Shown one piece after another: positions 23,190-35,729 of a DNA stretch of 64,000 nt. Under the pieces are notes generated by a model. The model made no database searches. It saw only the letters and a program-made list of their open reading frames with translations, and was not told the origin of the DNA. The position numbers and the translations under genes are program-made. Source of the DNA: Cubamyces lactineus (taxonomy: Eukaryota; Basidiomycota; Agaricomycetes; Polyporales; Polyporaceae); assembly GCA_022376465.1 (NCBI GenBank), contig JACDTU010000018.1, positions 248,001 through 312,000 on the forward strand, read 5' to 3'. Positions within the stretch are counted from its first letter, which is position 1; the number at the start of each line of letters is the position of its first letter.

Positions 23190-23790
23190 GGCGGTGGGAA
23201 CGAGGCAGGATTCCCAAACTTCGGAGGGGGAGCTCGGGGGCAGGGGTCATTATTCTCGTCTGCTTTAAATAGGGGTGCTCAATTCTTGTTGGTCGCCGGT
23301 CGGTCGTTCGCAAGGACACTTTGATGGCGAGAGATGCCTTTAGCGAGCCCTGACTGTGCAAGGACAATGATGCAACCCTACGTTAACCCTAGGCATGTTT
23401 TCAACCCCGAAAGGAGTCGAGACATTGACATGCTCTTGCGGCGTTTGCACACGTTTACTGAGAGCTGCGTGTATGCACCTCCTCGAGCTCTCGTTCGACC
23501 GCTGTCAGAGCGAAAGAAGCGTCCGGTGCCGAGAGACGCGTCGCGGCTGTCTTTGCGGGTGCGTCGTTTGTGCAGAATGACCAAGGACTTCATCCTGGAC
23601 ACCGGCTGCAGTGTGGTACGTAGAGTGTGGTAGTCTGTAGTCTGTAGCGTGTGGTAGTCTGTAGAGTGTGGTAGAGCGTGTGGACGTGAGTGATAGTCGA
23701 GCACAGCGGTGTCAGTGTCCGACCAGCGAAGAGGACAAGGATTCCGCTGGTCCGCGTGCATCTTCTGTACCCGTCGGACCCGATGGTTCT
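23190..23790 (-). promoter_or_regulatory. Promoter region of HMG copy A, homologous to that of copy C
   Basis: Read on the minus strand, this stretch aligns with 46430-47040 upstream of copy C, including ggacactgacaccgctgtgc and the block around ctttaaatag/catttaaag. A short tandem array of tagtctgtag-like units at 23625-23675 differs in length from the corresponding cacagactac units at 46500-46530. Copy B lacks this region beyond about 250 bp from its start codon. Confidence 0.7.
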
Positions 23791-24829
23791 CCGTCTTTTG
23801 CCGACTCTCCTGCCTCCTCGGCCTTTGCTGTGTCGGTCTTCTGTCTTTGTAGTCGCTCGCAGTTGCTCTTGTCCACCATGGCACGGTATGTGGTTTGCCG
23901 GTTGTCTTCGCACCTTCTCACACCTCCACAGATCTTCTTCGCTGTTTGAAATGCAGTCGCTCGCGCAGTTCGAGCTCGTTTATGGAGATGCAGTTCCGCC
24001 CTGTACGTTGCACACTGTGCGCAGTCGGACGCTATGACCATTTGTCTCTCCCGTCCTCGTTGTGTGGCCCGCTGTTCGCATGCCACTGTCGCATCTGCTT
24101 TCTCTGCCTTTGACTGAGAAGCAAGACATTTCGAAGCAGCATGGCATTAGAGGTCGTGCAACACGATCGTCATCTGGCATTGCTGATGTTATTGGCAAAC
24201 ACGATTGTGGCTCTTGTCCTGTGGTGCTTACCGTTTTTGCTCTATCAGATGACTGCTTTTCTGCTTCTCCCACTCGGAGTTCTGTGCGTGCATGCGTTGA
24301 ACTATGCGTTGATGATCTGCGTGGTTTCTGCGCGGCAGCAGGTAACAGGTCCGTCAGTCGCGTTCGCTTTGTCGCGTACTGTCAATATGATGTTGCGGTT
24401 TCCATGTGTTCTTCGTCAGGACCCCTTGTCGCTGCTCGTCTGCCGTTCAGTTCCATCCTCGCTTACCTCGCGGTGCACGATGTTGGAGCTATTGCTGACG
24501 CGCATCGTTTGAGCACACGTCGGTGCCATACAGGCAACGATTTCGTTGTAGCGCTGCTTTAGCATCGTTGTACTTGTCCTTCAGAATTTCTTTTCGTGTT
24601 CGAGTCTCTGTTTGAATTTCGGCTGAACCTGATGCACGTGACAGATTTCCACCTTCCCCTTTGTCGGCGTCTGATGAAGCTCGCTTTCTTCGGCAATGGA
24701 CGGATGTATGTAACCCTGCTTCGTTCTCTCAGCTCTCGTATGTGTCGTGTGCGTGTCTTAATCCGTCGCGTGCCGTTAGCACAGTGGCTCGCTCGAGCGT
24801 GAACCTTAAGCCCCTTATTCGCGGTCGAG
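23791..24829. other. Intergenic, nothing recognised
   Basis: T-rich sequence unlike the GC-rich genes. A 123-codon hydrophobic frame (24141-24512, plus) starts with ATG, but it has no recognisable domain and its bias follows the local base composition. Confidence 0.4.
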
Positions 24830-25062
24830 AAGATGCCCGTGCCGATGATACGGCCGACACTGCGAAAGCGCGGGGATTTAGTTGGCTGTTTTCGGGGAAT
24901 ATGTGATGGTGCACAGGCTCACATGAGGAGGGTACAGCTGAACACACCGAGATGGCGACCCATACCACCTGCCGCATCTACCACCGACCCTAGCTCAGCG
25001 CACGGCCTTAGTGACTTGGATGTGAGCGATCTCACCTTCTTCGAACGAAAGCTCCGAGTTGC
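24830..25062 (-). pseudogene. Relic of a MUP1-type permease gene
   Basis: Read on the minus strand, this piece is nearly the same as 51350-51580 of the first intact permease gene, including two intron positions. It carries the end of exon 1 (LSFEE with its donor), the micro-exon AAGGMGRHLGVFSCTLLM, the next intron, and the start of exon 3 (VGRIIGTGIFST). There it stops abruptly. Nothing upstream or downstream continues the gene. It is a truncated, unspliced genomic copy in inverted orientation, left by segmental duplication and not by retroposition. Confidence 0.88.
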
Positions 25063-27047
25063 ATGATGCCCTTCATCATAGCTCCCTCAGCTATCTGCGG
25101 CTTCGCAACTGTCCTTCCTAGAGGATACCCTCGAGTGCGAAACGTCAACGATCTTCACAGTGCCACCTGCGATGCCTGTGGCAGCACGCCTCAACGGGCC
25201 TCTTTCGGTGTTGGCGTCAAGAGCAACTCTCCCTACCCCCGAAGAATCATATGTGATTCCGTTCGCTAGGGGAGGTAATGCTACCGAGGCACGTCGTATT
25301 GGGTGTTCTGGTTATAGTCGAGGGCCTGCAGTGAGGGCATAGTTGCTACAGCGATAGAGTCGATCCATGCTGGCGTCTTTTTACAGATGGAGAAAGTGGC
25401 GCACCTCAGCAGCTACATCGCAGGATGTACAAATCGAAGGCCGACGCTGGGGCGCTCTAGCGCGCTTCCAGCACCCAAGGTGCACCGTCTTGTCATGGGT
25501 GCTTCGTACATCTCGATTATACCGCTTGGGTATATGTATCGCTGCTACTTTTGCATCTGCAACTGCAGACATGTATCCGTATCGACGCCCTGCAACCCGA
25601 ACCTGTCTGCAACGTCGTGCATGGCGTCCATCATGGCACCCATAGCGTTCGTCGTAGGACATGTCACCGAGATCCCGTTTCAACGCTGACGACTGCGAAC
25701 AGCGATGATCGCGTTCTGGTGCTTGAACGCGCAACAGGCAGGGTAGTTTCCGACGCGCCGCAGAGTGGAATGGTCTAGCACTAGTAGTAGCCGACTCACC
25801 GCCTTGGAAACCTTGTACTCCCCGTAGCCGCATAATCTACAATTGGCCAGAACCCGATGTGTTGGGTTGAGAGTGAACGCCAGCAAGCAAACTCCTCGTT
25901 GGCCGGGCAAATGTCGCGCTTGCACCTTAGGGCTCGATGCCCTACAGAGTTAAGCCAAGCATAGGTAATAGCAAGTCCTCAGCAGCGCGAGGCGATTCGC
26001 GTCCTGGGCGGAACATTCATTGGAGGCGTAGTGCCATCGGCGTCATGCGTCGCCCTTACGGCTAGAGATACAGGGCGCTAACATGTACAGATCTGCAGGA
26101 CGAGCTTTCAGGAACGATGGTCTGTCCTAGCATCACTAGCGGGACGCCGGAGACAAACTGCAGGGAAGAGCAAGGATTTCGTCAAAGATGTGTCTCTCGG
26201 CTGCGGTGTTAAGCGCGTTAAATGGAAGGAGATTCGAGTGACTGGCAAGTGTTTGGGGATGGTTCACTCCAGGGTCTTGGCATGTCTGAAATACGGCTCG
26301 CGTGAGAGCCCAGAGCAGGATTTCCATTAGGCCATGCTGCCACATCCAACACACACGAGCGAGCATAGCGTGCACCCACGCCGGACCGCAAGAGAGCGGC
26401 GAGACACAGTCAATCGGTGTTCTCATGCAGATTCCAAGTCTGCACCCGCAGCGTGCGTTGAGTTTCCGAACAGAAGGAGGGGGCGATGGTACGGCGAACA
26501 CGGCAATTCCCCGCGTGCTGAGTGGCATGTGCCGCGAAGCCTCCGTCCGGTCTTGAGTCGAAGACGAAGACCTACCCCACAGACTAACACGTATGGTATA
26601 TGACCAGCAGCCTGATAGACATGAAGTCACCAGTGTTTGGGACGCGAGTTGTGGCGTAGAGAGGCGGGGGTAGAGCCCGAGGGTCGAGAGCGAGACGAGC
26701 GAGGGGAGGACATGTCAGAGAAGCTCAGGGCCCACGTTGCGAGTCGAAGCCTTCCCTGGGCGTCCTTGTTCGCCGAATACGGGAGGGGACAAAGTGACTT
26801 CCGTTTTCGTCAACAAGCAAAAGCACCGAAACGTCTCATGGGATCCCGATGCGCTTGCTAGGACCCCGAGAGACGCATGTCGCCGTTCGGCGCGCATGCA
26901 TCGCGTATTCGCAGCTCAGAGCACCGTATTCTGAGCGAGGATGTGGAAGATGGACGGCGCGAGCAGCCACGAACAGACAGATGCAGATGGTGGTTCGAGC
27001 TCAAGAGGGTGAACATGTCCGAGAGGGAGCGGACGGCTGTGCTGGCA
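25063..27047. other. Intergenic, decayed sequence
   Basis: No intact gene was recognised. The part 25500-25640 resembles 20235-20345. The sequence from about 26637 to 27047 upstream of HMG copy B is not related to the promoters of copies A and C. Confidence 0.4.
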
Positions 27048-27303
27048 CCGGACTGTGGATGGCGCTGGATGCGCCGGAAGCGCGAGCGCCAGTCTGGGTG
27101 ATTGAGCGAGGCGATGGGGTCCTGGGATTTCTCTCGTCCTTCGACCCCGCACAGCGAGCATTCTGATCTCGGAGGGTCCGGACGGGGGAACAGCTCGTCG
27201 AGGGCTATCATTTAAAGCAGACGAGAACAATAACCCCTGCCCGTGCTTCCCCTCCTTTTGTTCCCCCTCCGTTCGGGAATCCTGCCTCGTTCCCGCCGCC
27301 GCC

Positions 27304-29545
27304 ATGCCTGCCGCACGCTCACTCATGCGTCGCAGACGATCCTCTCTTGCAACTGGTGAGTTGTTCTCGTAGCGCGCAAGTGAGAACTCCCGGCTCATAC
27401 AATCGCCAGGCCTTACGCAGGTCAAGCCAGGAAACTACGGCATCAACCCAACGCCTTCTCCCCGCGCCCTCACCTTCGCCCCGAACGTCACCCCCGGAAC
27501 ATATGTCGAGGCCGACGACGACATGGTCGGCGACGCATCGCCCCCCTCGCCCAGCACCGCGCTGTTCCCGCCGACAGCGCCGCAGAACGCACCGACACGT
27601 CGCCGCCTTCCCCCCGGCAAGCGTCTCTCCCAGGGATACATCCCCCGGCCGCCAAACGCCTTCATGCTCTTCCGTGCCAACTTTGTGCGCCAGAAACACG
27701 TTCCGGGATCTATCGAGACGAATCACGGCTCGCTCTCGAAGATTATTGGTGAGCATCCGCCCTCATCGGTCTGTCGAGTCATGCATGCATGAGAGGGAGC
27801 GCTACGGTTCTCCTCCGGAGTAAGCTCCGGGTTGGCGGAGGACCCCTCTAGAGCCTGCTGAGATTCGGATTTGAGCTTTCTCGCAACCGGTTTGCCTTGC
27901 TCTTCGCGGGCGGTTGATGCTTTCTGTAGAGCGTCCTACGCCGCGCTCTCTACCGCATATCTGCGGTGCCCCGGCGTAGATCTGCGTTTTCCCGCGAGCG
28001 ACAGGATGCGCTTTTGGTACGGTCACCTCCACCTCAGCAGCCACCTACATGACATGGCTCCTCGTCAGCCCTCTTAGGGCGACTGTAGCCAGCAGCCCAG
28101 CTTAATTGGTCATTTCATCGGTTTACAGACCCTCGCTTCATGATCCAGTGTTCTGACCTCGTCAATTCCTAGGTAACTGCTGGCGTGCCCTGCCACTGGA
28201 AGAGAAGAAGTACTGGGAGATCGAGGCGAAGAAGGCCAAGGCAGCTCACAAGGAACGCTACCCGCACTACCGCTTCCGCCCCGTGCACAACAAGAAGAAG
28301 AAGGCGGAGGCGGCGGCGGCGGTCTCAGACGCCGCATCGCAGCTCGAGGGCGGTGTGAAGCGCAAAGACAAGCTGCCGACACTTCCCGCGGAGGAAGAGC
28401 GGTGCGAGGCCGTCGCACAGCTCCTGCTCGAGGGCAAGAAGGGCGAGGAGCTCGCAGAGGCGGTACGCCAGCTCGACATGGCGCGCGCACTGTCGCGCCC
28501 CGAAAGTGCCGCCTCGGGAGCGTTCCCGGTGGATCCGTACACTCAGCCTCCGGTCCCATTGTACCTGCAGCGCCGGCCGTCATCCGTCCCGCCACCGTCG
28601 ACGTTTTATCACCCCTCGCACCCCATCACCCTCCCTACGGTACCATTCTTCGCCGCCCCAGCGCCGCAGATGGCGTTCCCTGGTACGTTCGGCATGGGCA
28701 GCGCGCACGGCTCGCGCGCGCCTTCGCCCGTCGGGAACATCGCACGCACTCGGACGCTGCTCGGGATGCGCCGCGCGTCTAGCTGCCAGCCGATCCCCTC
28801 TGAGCGCATGTGGGACGGGTACGACGTCTTCTCGAACCAGCAGCACTTCGACAGCGCCTCGCTTCAGATGGGCAGCTGGCCGCTGCATCAGGACTCGGAG
28901 CCGCTGCCCGAGGTGACGGACGCGAGCATCTTCCAGCCGGGCTGGACGAGTTCGTTCAAGGACGCTTCGGAGGTCGAGTACAACGCCTCCGCCGCGCCGT
29001 TTGACCCGCACGCCGCGTCGTACAGCCCGCACGAGGGTGTCCCTCCGCAAGCTGCGCTCTCGCTCAACATCGGCCCTCTGGACAACTTCGACTTTGGGTC
29101 TGCGCCGCCGTCGACCGTCACCTCGTCCGATGGCTACTCGGCGGTCACGTACGACCCCATCGACCCGCACGCGCACTGGCAGAGGATGACCGAGAGCGGG
29201 CCGCCTAGCACGGTGTCGGGTTCGCCTGCGCGGTCGGACGCGTCTCTCCCGGGCAACACCTCTCAGACGCAGGGCACAGGCATCTGCGCGCCCCAGCCCC
29301 AGCACGCGCAGCTGCAGTTCGACGCGTGGCCCGAGCACCAGCAGGCTATCGACGGGACGCAGACGGCGGAAGCTCACCACCAGCACTTCTCCGACCTCGA
29401 GCTGGGGTTGGACAAGGGCTACGATGGTGCGGCCGGGTACGACGTGTACGCAGAGGTCGACGCGGACTTTGCGATGAGCCTTAACGCGGGCATGGACATG
29501 ACCGTCGGAGGCGACTACGGCTTCTGCGCGCCTCAAGAATACTGA
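27304..29545 (+). CDS. HMG-box transcription factor, copy B
   Basis: Three exons (27304-27355, 27410-27748, 28173-29545) give 587 residues. The head is Arg-rich (MPAARSLMRRRR). The HMG box spans about residues 94-167: YIPRPPNAFMLFRANF, SLSKIIG across the second intron, then NCWRALPLEEKKYWEIEA and YPHYRFRP. This is the fungal MATA_HMG subclass, whose known members control mating and pheromone response. A Lys/Ala-rich segment (NKKKKAEAAAAV) follows, then a long Ser/Pro/Gln/His-rich region that may be an activation domain. The protein differs from copy C at only about five residues, near the C-terminus. The second intron (27749-28172) is unusually long for this genome. A catttaaag motif about 95 bp before the ATG may serve as the TATA element. 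The start is supported by the same ATG in A and C. Confidence 0.88.
27749..28172 (+). repeat. Expanded HMG-box intron with about 350 bp of inserted sequence (copy B)
   Basis: The homologous segment in copy A is 66 nt. Here both ends still align with A (gtgagcat at the start, gtgttctgacctcg near the end), while about 27790-28140 has no counterpart. The insert contains short palindromes (cctccg with cggagg, and gccctcttagggc) and may be a non-autonomous mobile element. No clear target duplication or terminal repeat could be fixed by eye. Copy C has the same insert at 47486-47909. Confidence 0.6.
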
Positions 29546-29937
29546 GCTCGTCTCTAATCCGAACAAAAACCAAAGTGACTCTTTCCTCTCGTCGCCTCTC
29601 CGCTCATCTATCATCTATATCTATCTGTAGCATACGATACCTCCCGTCAACCGCCGTTGGCGGTCACTAATACCTCGTCGTTCAGTACCTACCCTCTGTA
29701 GCCATTACCCATCGCTCGTCGATCTTCTCCGTTATCCCGATTCCGGTACACCTGTAGCAATACTTTCTCCCTTCCGCGCTCTTCCGTACATATACGCACT
29801 GTTGATATCCTTCCATAGATACCTGACGGCACCACGTACGCGCACCAGCGTCGACGTCCTGCATACCCTACTTTTGGTGCCCTCTGTATTAACTCTCATC
29901 CTGTCGTGTCCGATGTATCTATCTATCGCTTATCGTG
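29546..29937 (+). repeat. 3' flank of HMG copy B: C-like to 29643, then A-like
   Basis: Up to gcatacgatacctc (about 29643) the sequence shares details with copy C, such as ctatatctatctgtagc. Immediately afterwards it carries the hairpin accgccgttggcggt and the block cctcgtcgttcagtacc, found in copy A but not in C. The switch marks the right end of a probable conversion tract. Confidence 0.8.
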
Positions 29938-32900
29938 TTTGCGAATATCTGTATGTTCCACGGTCGTGCGCGAAGGTGAGCTCTGTCGGGTAGCAGCGTC
30001 GGGAAGCTCGCTGTGGAACAGGGACCGCCCCTTTCGGGCGGACGGAGGGAAGTTGTGGTGAGTATTTCTACGCGTTGTTCGTCGAGTGTGAAGAGCTGAC
30101 AGTGTTTGACGCATTGTGTAGATACGGCGCGCGTCTTGCGACGCGTTCTTGGCACCGCTGCAAGCGCGACGATCCTGTGGTCTCGCAGGAGACGACGGCG
30201 ACGACGTGTGCACAAACCTGTACATTGCAGGTACACCGCCTTTGGTCGCGCAATCGCCGCGAATCGAAGAGCAGCTGACAGTCCTCTATCATTCTCTAGG
30301 AAGACGCATCGTACGCTCGTACGCGTTGGAACGAAACGCTCACGCTCGACCGAAGGGCGGGTCTCTCTGTGCAGATGACTGCGCGAAAGGATTAATACAC
30401 GACACACGAGGCCAGTTATTGCATCGCGCGTTGCCCGCGCGCGGCTCCTGGAGGTCCCGTTCGGTGAACGCGATGTACCGTTCGTTCGCGACACCGCGCG
30501 AGCCACGCGCGCGTCGAAAAACGGCCTCGCGAGTTCCTCCAAGTTCTCATGTATGTTTCGATGCATTCTGGTAAGTCGACCGAGGCCCGGCGCGATCTGT
30601 GAACGGCAGCCTGACATTCATTGCGTTGCAGGCGACGTGTCTTCTACGACCTCTTCAAGCTCAAGGATTCTTGAGCAGACTTCGGGGTAACGGTCGAGAT
30701 CACGTACCGTACGCGTTCGAGCGAGACCCTCCCGCTCGAGCACAAAGAAGGTATATCTGTTTAACCCGACCGGAACGCGACGCGAGGACCTGATTTGCGT
30801 ATCGTGGGCTTGTCGATCCTAGCCGCTCCGTGCACGACAACGAGCGCGAGCATGACCATCCTGTTTGCTCACAGCGGAGGACAATCACGGTGTGCAGACA
30901 CATTGTTTGGTAACACAGGCACGCTTTGACCCGGTCGCGCATTCACGACGCCTTCAAAATGAGCTCGAGGGTTCTTCTTGGAAGCTTCAAGCCACCGTGC
31001 CAAACGACGTAGCAAGCACATTGAGACGAGACGGACAGTCGCGGCCAAGCCCAAGGTGCGTCTTTTTGGCTAGTTGGACACGCAAACATACCAGAATACA
31101 ACGCGCGAGTTCGGTTTCCGCACCGCGCGTTGCTCGTGCTGACTTCCTACAGGTCACGTCCAGTGAACAAGAGGTCCTGCTCATCCTTTACAGCGCGCGG
31201 AAGACGCGCCCGTTCACTATCTACCCCGCGTGCTTGAACTGGCCCTCGAGCGCATGGACGTTTCGAAGTGTGTCCGGTACGTCGGTTGAGGTCTGGGTCG
31301 GTTGAAGGTTCATGTACGGCAGACTAAAATGTATTGCATCGTAGGACGTGTGCGTACCTCTGTCGTTCCGGGCAGGTATGCTCGTCTACAGACGCGATTT
31401 GTACGTGCAGGAGGCAGCAGGTGAACTCCCGAATCTTGCCAGCCCGCCATGGACAAGACGAGGAAACGCCACACTCGGTGCATTCGCTGAGATGCACGAG
31501 TCTGTTGCACCGGCGTGTAGCATCGAGCACGATCGACAAGTCGCTTTGGCTCACTCGAGTGTCAGCGGTTCGTCGTGTTCGTCGTGTTCGCGAATGGATC
31601 ATTGACATCTCGGACGCGTAGCTCGAATGCGGAGGCTCCTTCGGACATGCGTGCTCTTAAGCAGACGCGCTTGCGTTCCGAGCGCATCGCGAACTCTAGC
31701 GAATCGCACGAATTGCTGCCCGCCGCTCGCTGAAGACGAAACTAGTCAGCATTTGGACATTCACGAAGGCGCCTCACATGCAATCCCTCGAATATGACCA
31801 GCCGTTGCGTACCAGACAAAGGGATACGGAGATGCCCGCCTTCGCGATGGTGCGAGCAACCCTGTTCAGTCGAGTGTAGTTGACGTTTGCTCGCGGCTAT
31901 TTGATAGTGGTATCAGTGCGTTATGTGTTGATCCGTCCACACGCTCACCGCGCACGCACACGCGCAGCCACGCTCGACGTACCGTGCAACCCTCGCGACG
32001 ATACGTTTCGCATCACAAGTTGGAATGGATTGTCCTGGGGGATGCCTCGCGCGACGTCTTTGGAACGCTCGAAGATACGGCGGCCATTCACAGTACGCTG
32101 CCAGTGTACTTCACCTGCAATGGGTAATCAGTACCATTCTCACACAGGTCATAGCAGCCTTGCGCACTCGGAAACGTGATGCAGTCGACGCGACGACGCA
32201 TAACGTCGTCCTTCCGTTCGCGCTGTTGCATTCCCGCTCAGCCATCCGAGGCGTCGGGGTGTTGCGATCTGTCTTGCAACAGCAGCGCGTACGCCCTCCG
32301 TACCCTCCTTGTCCTCCACTTCCCGCGCCAAGCGCAAAGGACGTCGTCTGTACCCTCTCTCGCATGCAGTACGCTGGAGCGAGGCCCTCCCGCTAGAGCA
32401 CAAAGTACGTCTGTTCAACCTGTCCGTTATGCAGATGGACCAAAGCGCGACGCACCTCCCTGCCCTGCGTACCGTGGATCTGTCGCGCACACCTCCTTGA
32501 GGCCCTATCGTGTTGACGCAAGGCACTTCGCGTCTCTGATAGCCCGTGGGCGATGCCTGCCTCGAAGAATCACCTCACATGTTTAGATGGCTGTTCATGA
32601 ACGATCGGAGGCGTTTCCTGTACGTTGACTGGGATCCGAGCTGCTCTGAGAACGAATACTACGGGGTGTTGCATTACAGGAGGTGCGTGTCTTACAGCGG
32701 CCCTTCCGGGAGGGTATCTTCCGCCGCAAACGCACTTGAACATGCAGGAGGTCGCGAGCGATGCGTGGAATCTTGCGAACCACTGTGGACAAAACATGTT
32801 AGCACCAAGTTGAACGCGCATGCCAGGATGAAAACGTTGCGTACGGGCGTGCATTGTCGAGTGCGATCTGCGCATCGCTTAGTGGATTCAGTGCGGTATG

Positions 32901-35729
32901 CTGGATGTGTATGCGAACAAATTGCTGATATTGTGTACCCGTAGCTTGGCCTTTGAGCTTTCGGACAGGCAAGTAGCGGGCGCGTACCATGTACTCCACA
33001 CGATGCTGCTATTCCACCACTACGTGAGGGCGAGGTGGCTAGATCGCTCTGGCAGACGCCTCGATTGACGTCTTTGGCGTGCTCGATTGTACCGCGGCCG
33101 TTCGCCGCAGTCTCGCTTCACCTGTCCCAGGTGATTCATCTCGGTTTCGAGCTGGTCAGGGCATCCTTGTGCACTCGCGAATGAGCTGCAGCTGACACAA
33201 TGCCGTCCAGCGTTGTCCTTTTGCTCGTGCCGTTCGCTCTACAGCATTTCCTGCTCAACGATCTGAACCGCCGTGATGTCAGGAGCTGTCCTGCTACAGC
33301 AACACGTATGTACTTGAGTACTCTTTTCCTTTCGTGTCCTGAGCTGAACTGGCAGGAAATCGTTTGTATGTGCCTTGCACCGCGCTCTCTAACACGATGG
33401 CCTCTCACTTCGTGGGCCCAACGGCTGCGTGAACAATGCGCGCGAGCGAACTCGCCAGCGATCCGCGTTCACGAGTTTCGCAGCCTGCCACGCAAGCCAA
33501 GGATGGTTAGAAAGAGCACCATTACCCGCAGGGCGTCGTTCTGACATTGTCTCGAAGATCACGCGATTGTGCATGGAACCGCGACGCTCGCCATCGATTC
33601 CACGCGCAAACAAGGCAAGACATCCACAATACCGGCACTATGCGCTCGTACCGTCGGTCGTTCAGGCATGCAGAGCGTTGGGACGCCGTCAGGTACGTTA
33701 CAGCGTCAAAGAGCTGGCTGCTTTGTTGCCGAGGGTACCCCCCACGCTAAGATGGCTGCCCTGGCTTCCGTCCAGCAGCGCGCGTGCAGCGTCTGTATCA
33801 CCTCCAGGGAAATGTACGCAGCAGGAGAGACAGAGCGCGGTATTCGCTTCGTTCGCGCCGGGCGCAGGACCACACGTACTCTGCATATGTCCAGCGTGTG
33901 AATGCCGCTCGATCCCTCACTGCTCGGGTGCGAAGCTTCGAACGGTTGGACGGCTACGTACACCTTGCAAATCTGTAGAGAAACTGACCTATCTACGTCT
34001 CCCTCGGGGCCGTCGGGTGCGATGTAATGGCTCTGACCGTATTGTTTGTGCCATGAACGACGGAGCACACTGATGGATGTCTTGAGTGCCGCCGTCCGGT
34101 AGTGATATTCACGCCGTACAGTGCATGCATCAGGAAAGCCTGAAATCTCCATTCGTATCATATGGTCGCGCATGGACGTATGGAGGCGCTGGAGGAACCC
34201 CCCGAATTATGGAGGCGCTCGTCTCCATCTGGCTCTGGATGGATCCTTTCCCACGACCTGGGAAGGCTCGTCCTGCGTTGCTTACGCACAAGGGTCTCAT
34301 ATTTGTTCAATAAACGGACTCTGTGACTTACGCGCAAACGATTTAGGTCGCTTTCATGGTATGCATTTGCTATATGGAAGGGGTCGGTAAACCGCCCTGG
34401 AGAATGGGCTGGGCGCCTGGAGCGATGGAGGCCCTGGAGACGCCCACCTCCATCTGGAGATTTAACACTTTCCTGATGTGATGCGAATGTCATACAGATC
34501 GTGACTGTCGGATATCTTGGTGTGCTTCAAAGCCAGAGTCAGTGCGAGAGAATCCACGCGAATTCATGTCAGGCATACCGAGGTACAGATGAGAACATGC
34601 CCACCAAGTCGTGTGGACACAGTAGCACTGAAAGAAGGACACTCTGACCGCCCGGTCTACGACGTGAAGCGTTAGATACATCCTGTGATCTCCCTGCCGC
34701 GCTGGAAAGCCGTGAGATGCACAGAAATCCATGTATCCTGGGGTCGCACTGATTGCCGTGTGTCGTGGACAGGATGAGGTGTCAGTGGGACGACAAGTGG
34801 AAGAGAAGAGACATGAGATGGAGAGGGTTGGGAGCGGGGGTGGTAGCCTCTGCCTGAGTTGCAGAGTGGTTTATAACCGTCTCCTTTTGCCTTGTACGTA
34901 TGCAGCATAGGTCAGCACCGTGTGAACCAAAAGCAGAGATGGGGACACGCACTCGCAGATTCAAATTCTTCGAGCCATGTCCAAGGCCTGAGGCGAGATG
35001 AAACGGCCATGAAACAGTCATGAAACAGCCATGACCTCGAATCCAGGCGCTGTGGGTGCATCTAGCCTTGCAGTCAGCCGCGAGCCGCGGCATGAGCGGT
35101 ATCACGCAGCGACGTCACGGAGCAGCGATGGCACAATGGTCTCGGCCGTCAATTCGAGCCTCAGAGTGTTTGGTGTATGCAATCTGCCAGTGTACAATTA
35201 ATCAGTCCGAACCACAGCGCAACGGGCTCAGTCCAAGACATGATGCATACCTTGAGCAATGTGTTCCATCTTCCTCATCCAATGGACGAACACTCAAGCT
35301 GTTCCATAGGGTCTTCCTGCACCAAGATTAGCATCAGGCTGAGGGAAGCCACTGTTAGTAGGCGACATCAAGACAAAGGTCCCTGCTGGGTGTGAAGCAC
35401 TTCGGACACAAGCTGAAACACTCGGCCAAGTACATAGAAGACGGCACGCACGCAGGGCTTCTTCCATCGCTTGATGCTTAGCGGGTGTGCCGTTGTGGGT
35501 CTAAATACAGTCGGACTATTCTTCCCGGCGTCCAGACCCGCAGTAGTTGTCCGAAATGATCGCCCATGCCTTCTGAGCCGAGATCTCGATAGTGTGCATG
35601 TATGTTCTGCCAAGACATGTATTTGGCTGGTTCCAGAGGGCGTCTCGCACAGTGTGAACGATACAATGAGAGGCTGAGAAGGAGAGCCAGGATACTCACT
35701 ATGGGAGAATGTGTCCATCTGAAGCCCTG
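29938..35729. other. 5.8 kb decayed region, no intact gene
   Basis: No complete gene was recognised. Parts look like decayed, repeated coding sequence: ccctcccgctcgagcacaaag at 30726-30747 recurs with one change at 32384-32405, and a block at about 32040-32170 resembles 33055-33180. Frames such as LPLEHKVRLFNLSV hint at a protein family but are broken by stops and shifts. A short run rich in ggaggcgctggag lies at 34175-34450. The last 350 bp before the Copia element contain coding-like minus-strand sequence that I could not identify. Confidence 0.4.

Larger units (their letters stand above)
27048..29643 (+). repeat. Near-identical tract shared by HMG copies B and C
   Basis: From about 27048 to 29643 the sequence matches 46786-49380 with a constant offset of 19737 through the gene. 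No indel occurs between start and stop codon, only scattered substitutions, and the 424-nt intron is the same. At both ends similarity falls suddenly: upstream the copies are unrelated, and downstream B becomes closer to copy A than to C. Confidence 0.85.

Noticed and set aside
24141..24512. 123-codon hydrophobic frame
   Set aside because: Hydrophobicity follows the T-rich base composition. No family, intron or flanking support.
28580..29614. Long minus-strand frame (344 codons) opposite HMG copy B, with a twin opposite copy C
   Set aside because: Antisense shadow of a GC-rich coding region. Its conservation between B and C merely follows the near-identical sense strand.
34170..34450. Repeated ggaggcgctggag / cctccatctgg motifs as a possible MITE
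   Set aside because: No consistent terminal inverted repeats or target duplication could be found.
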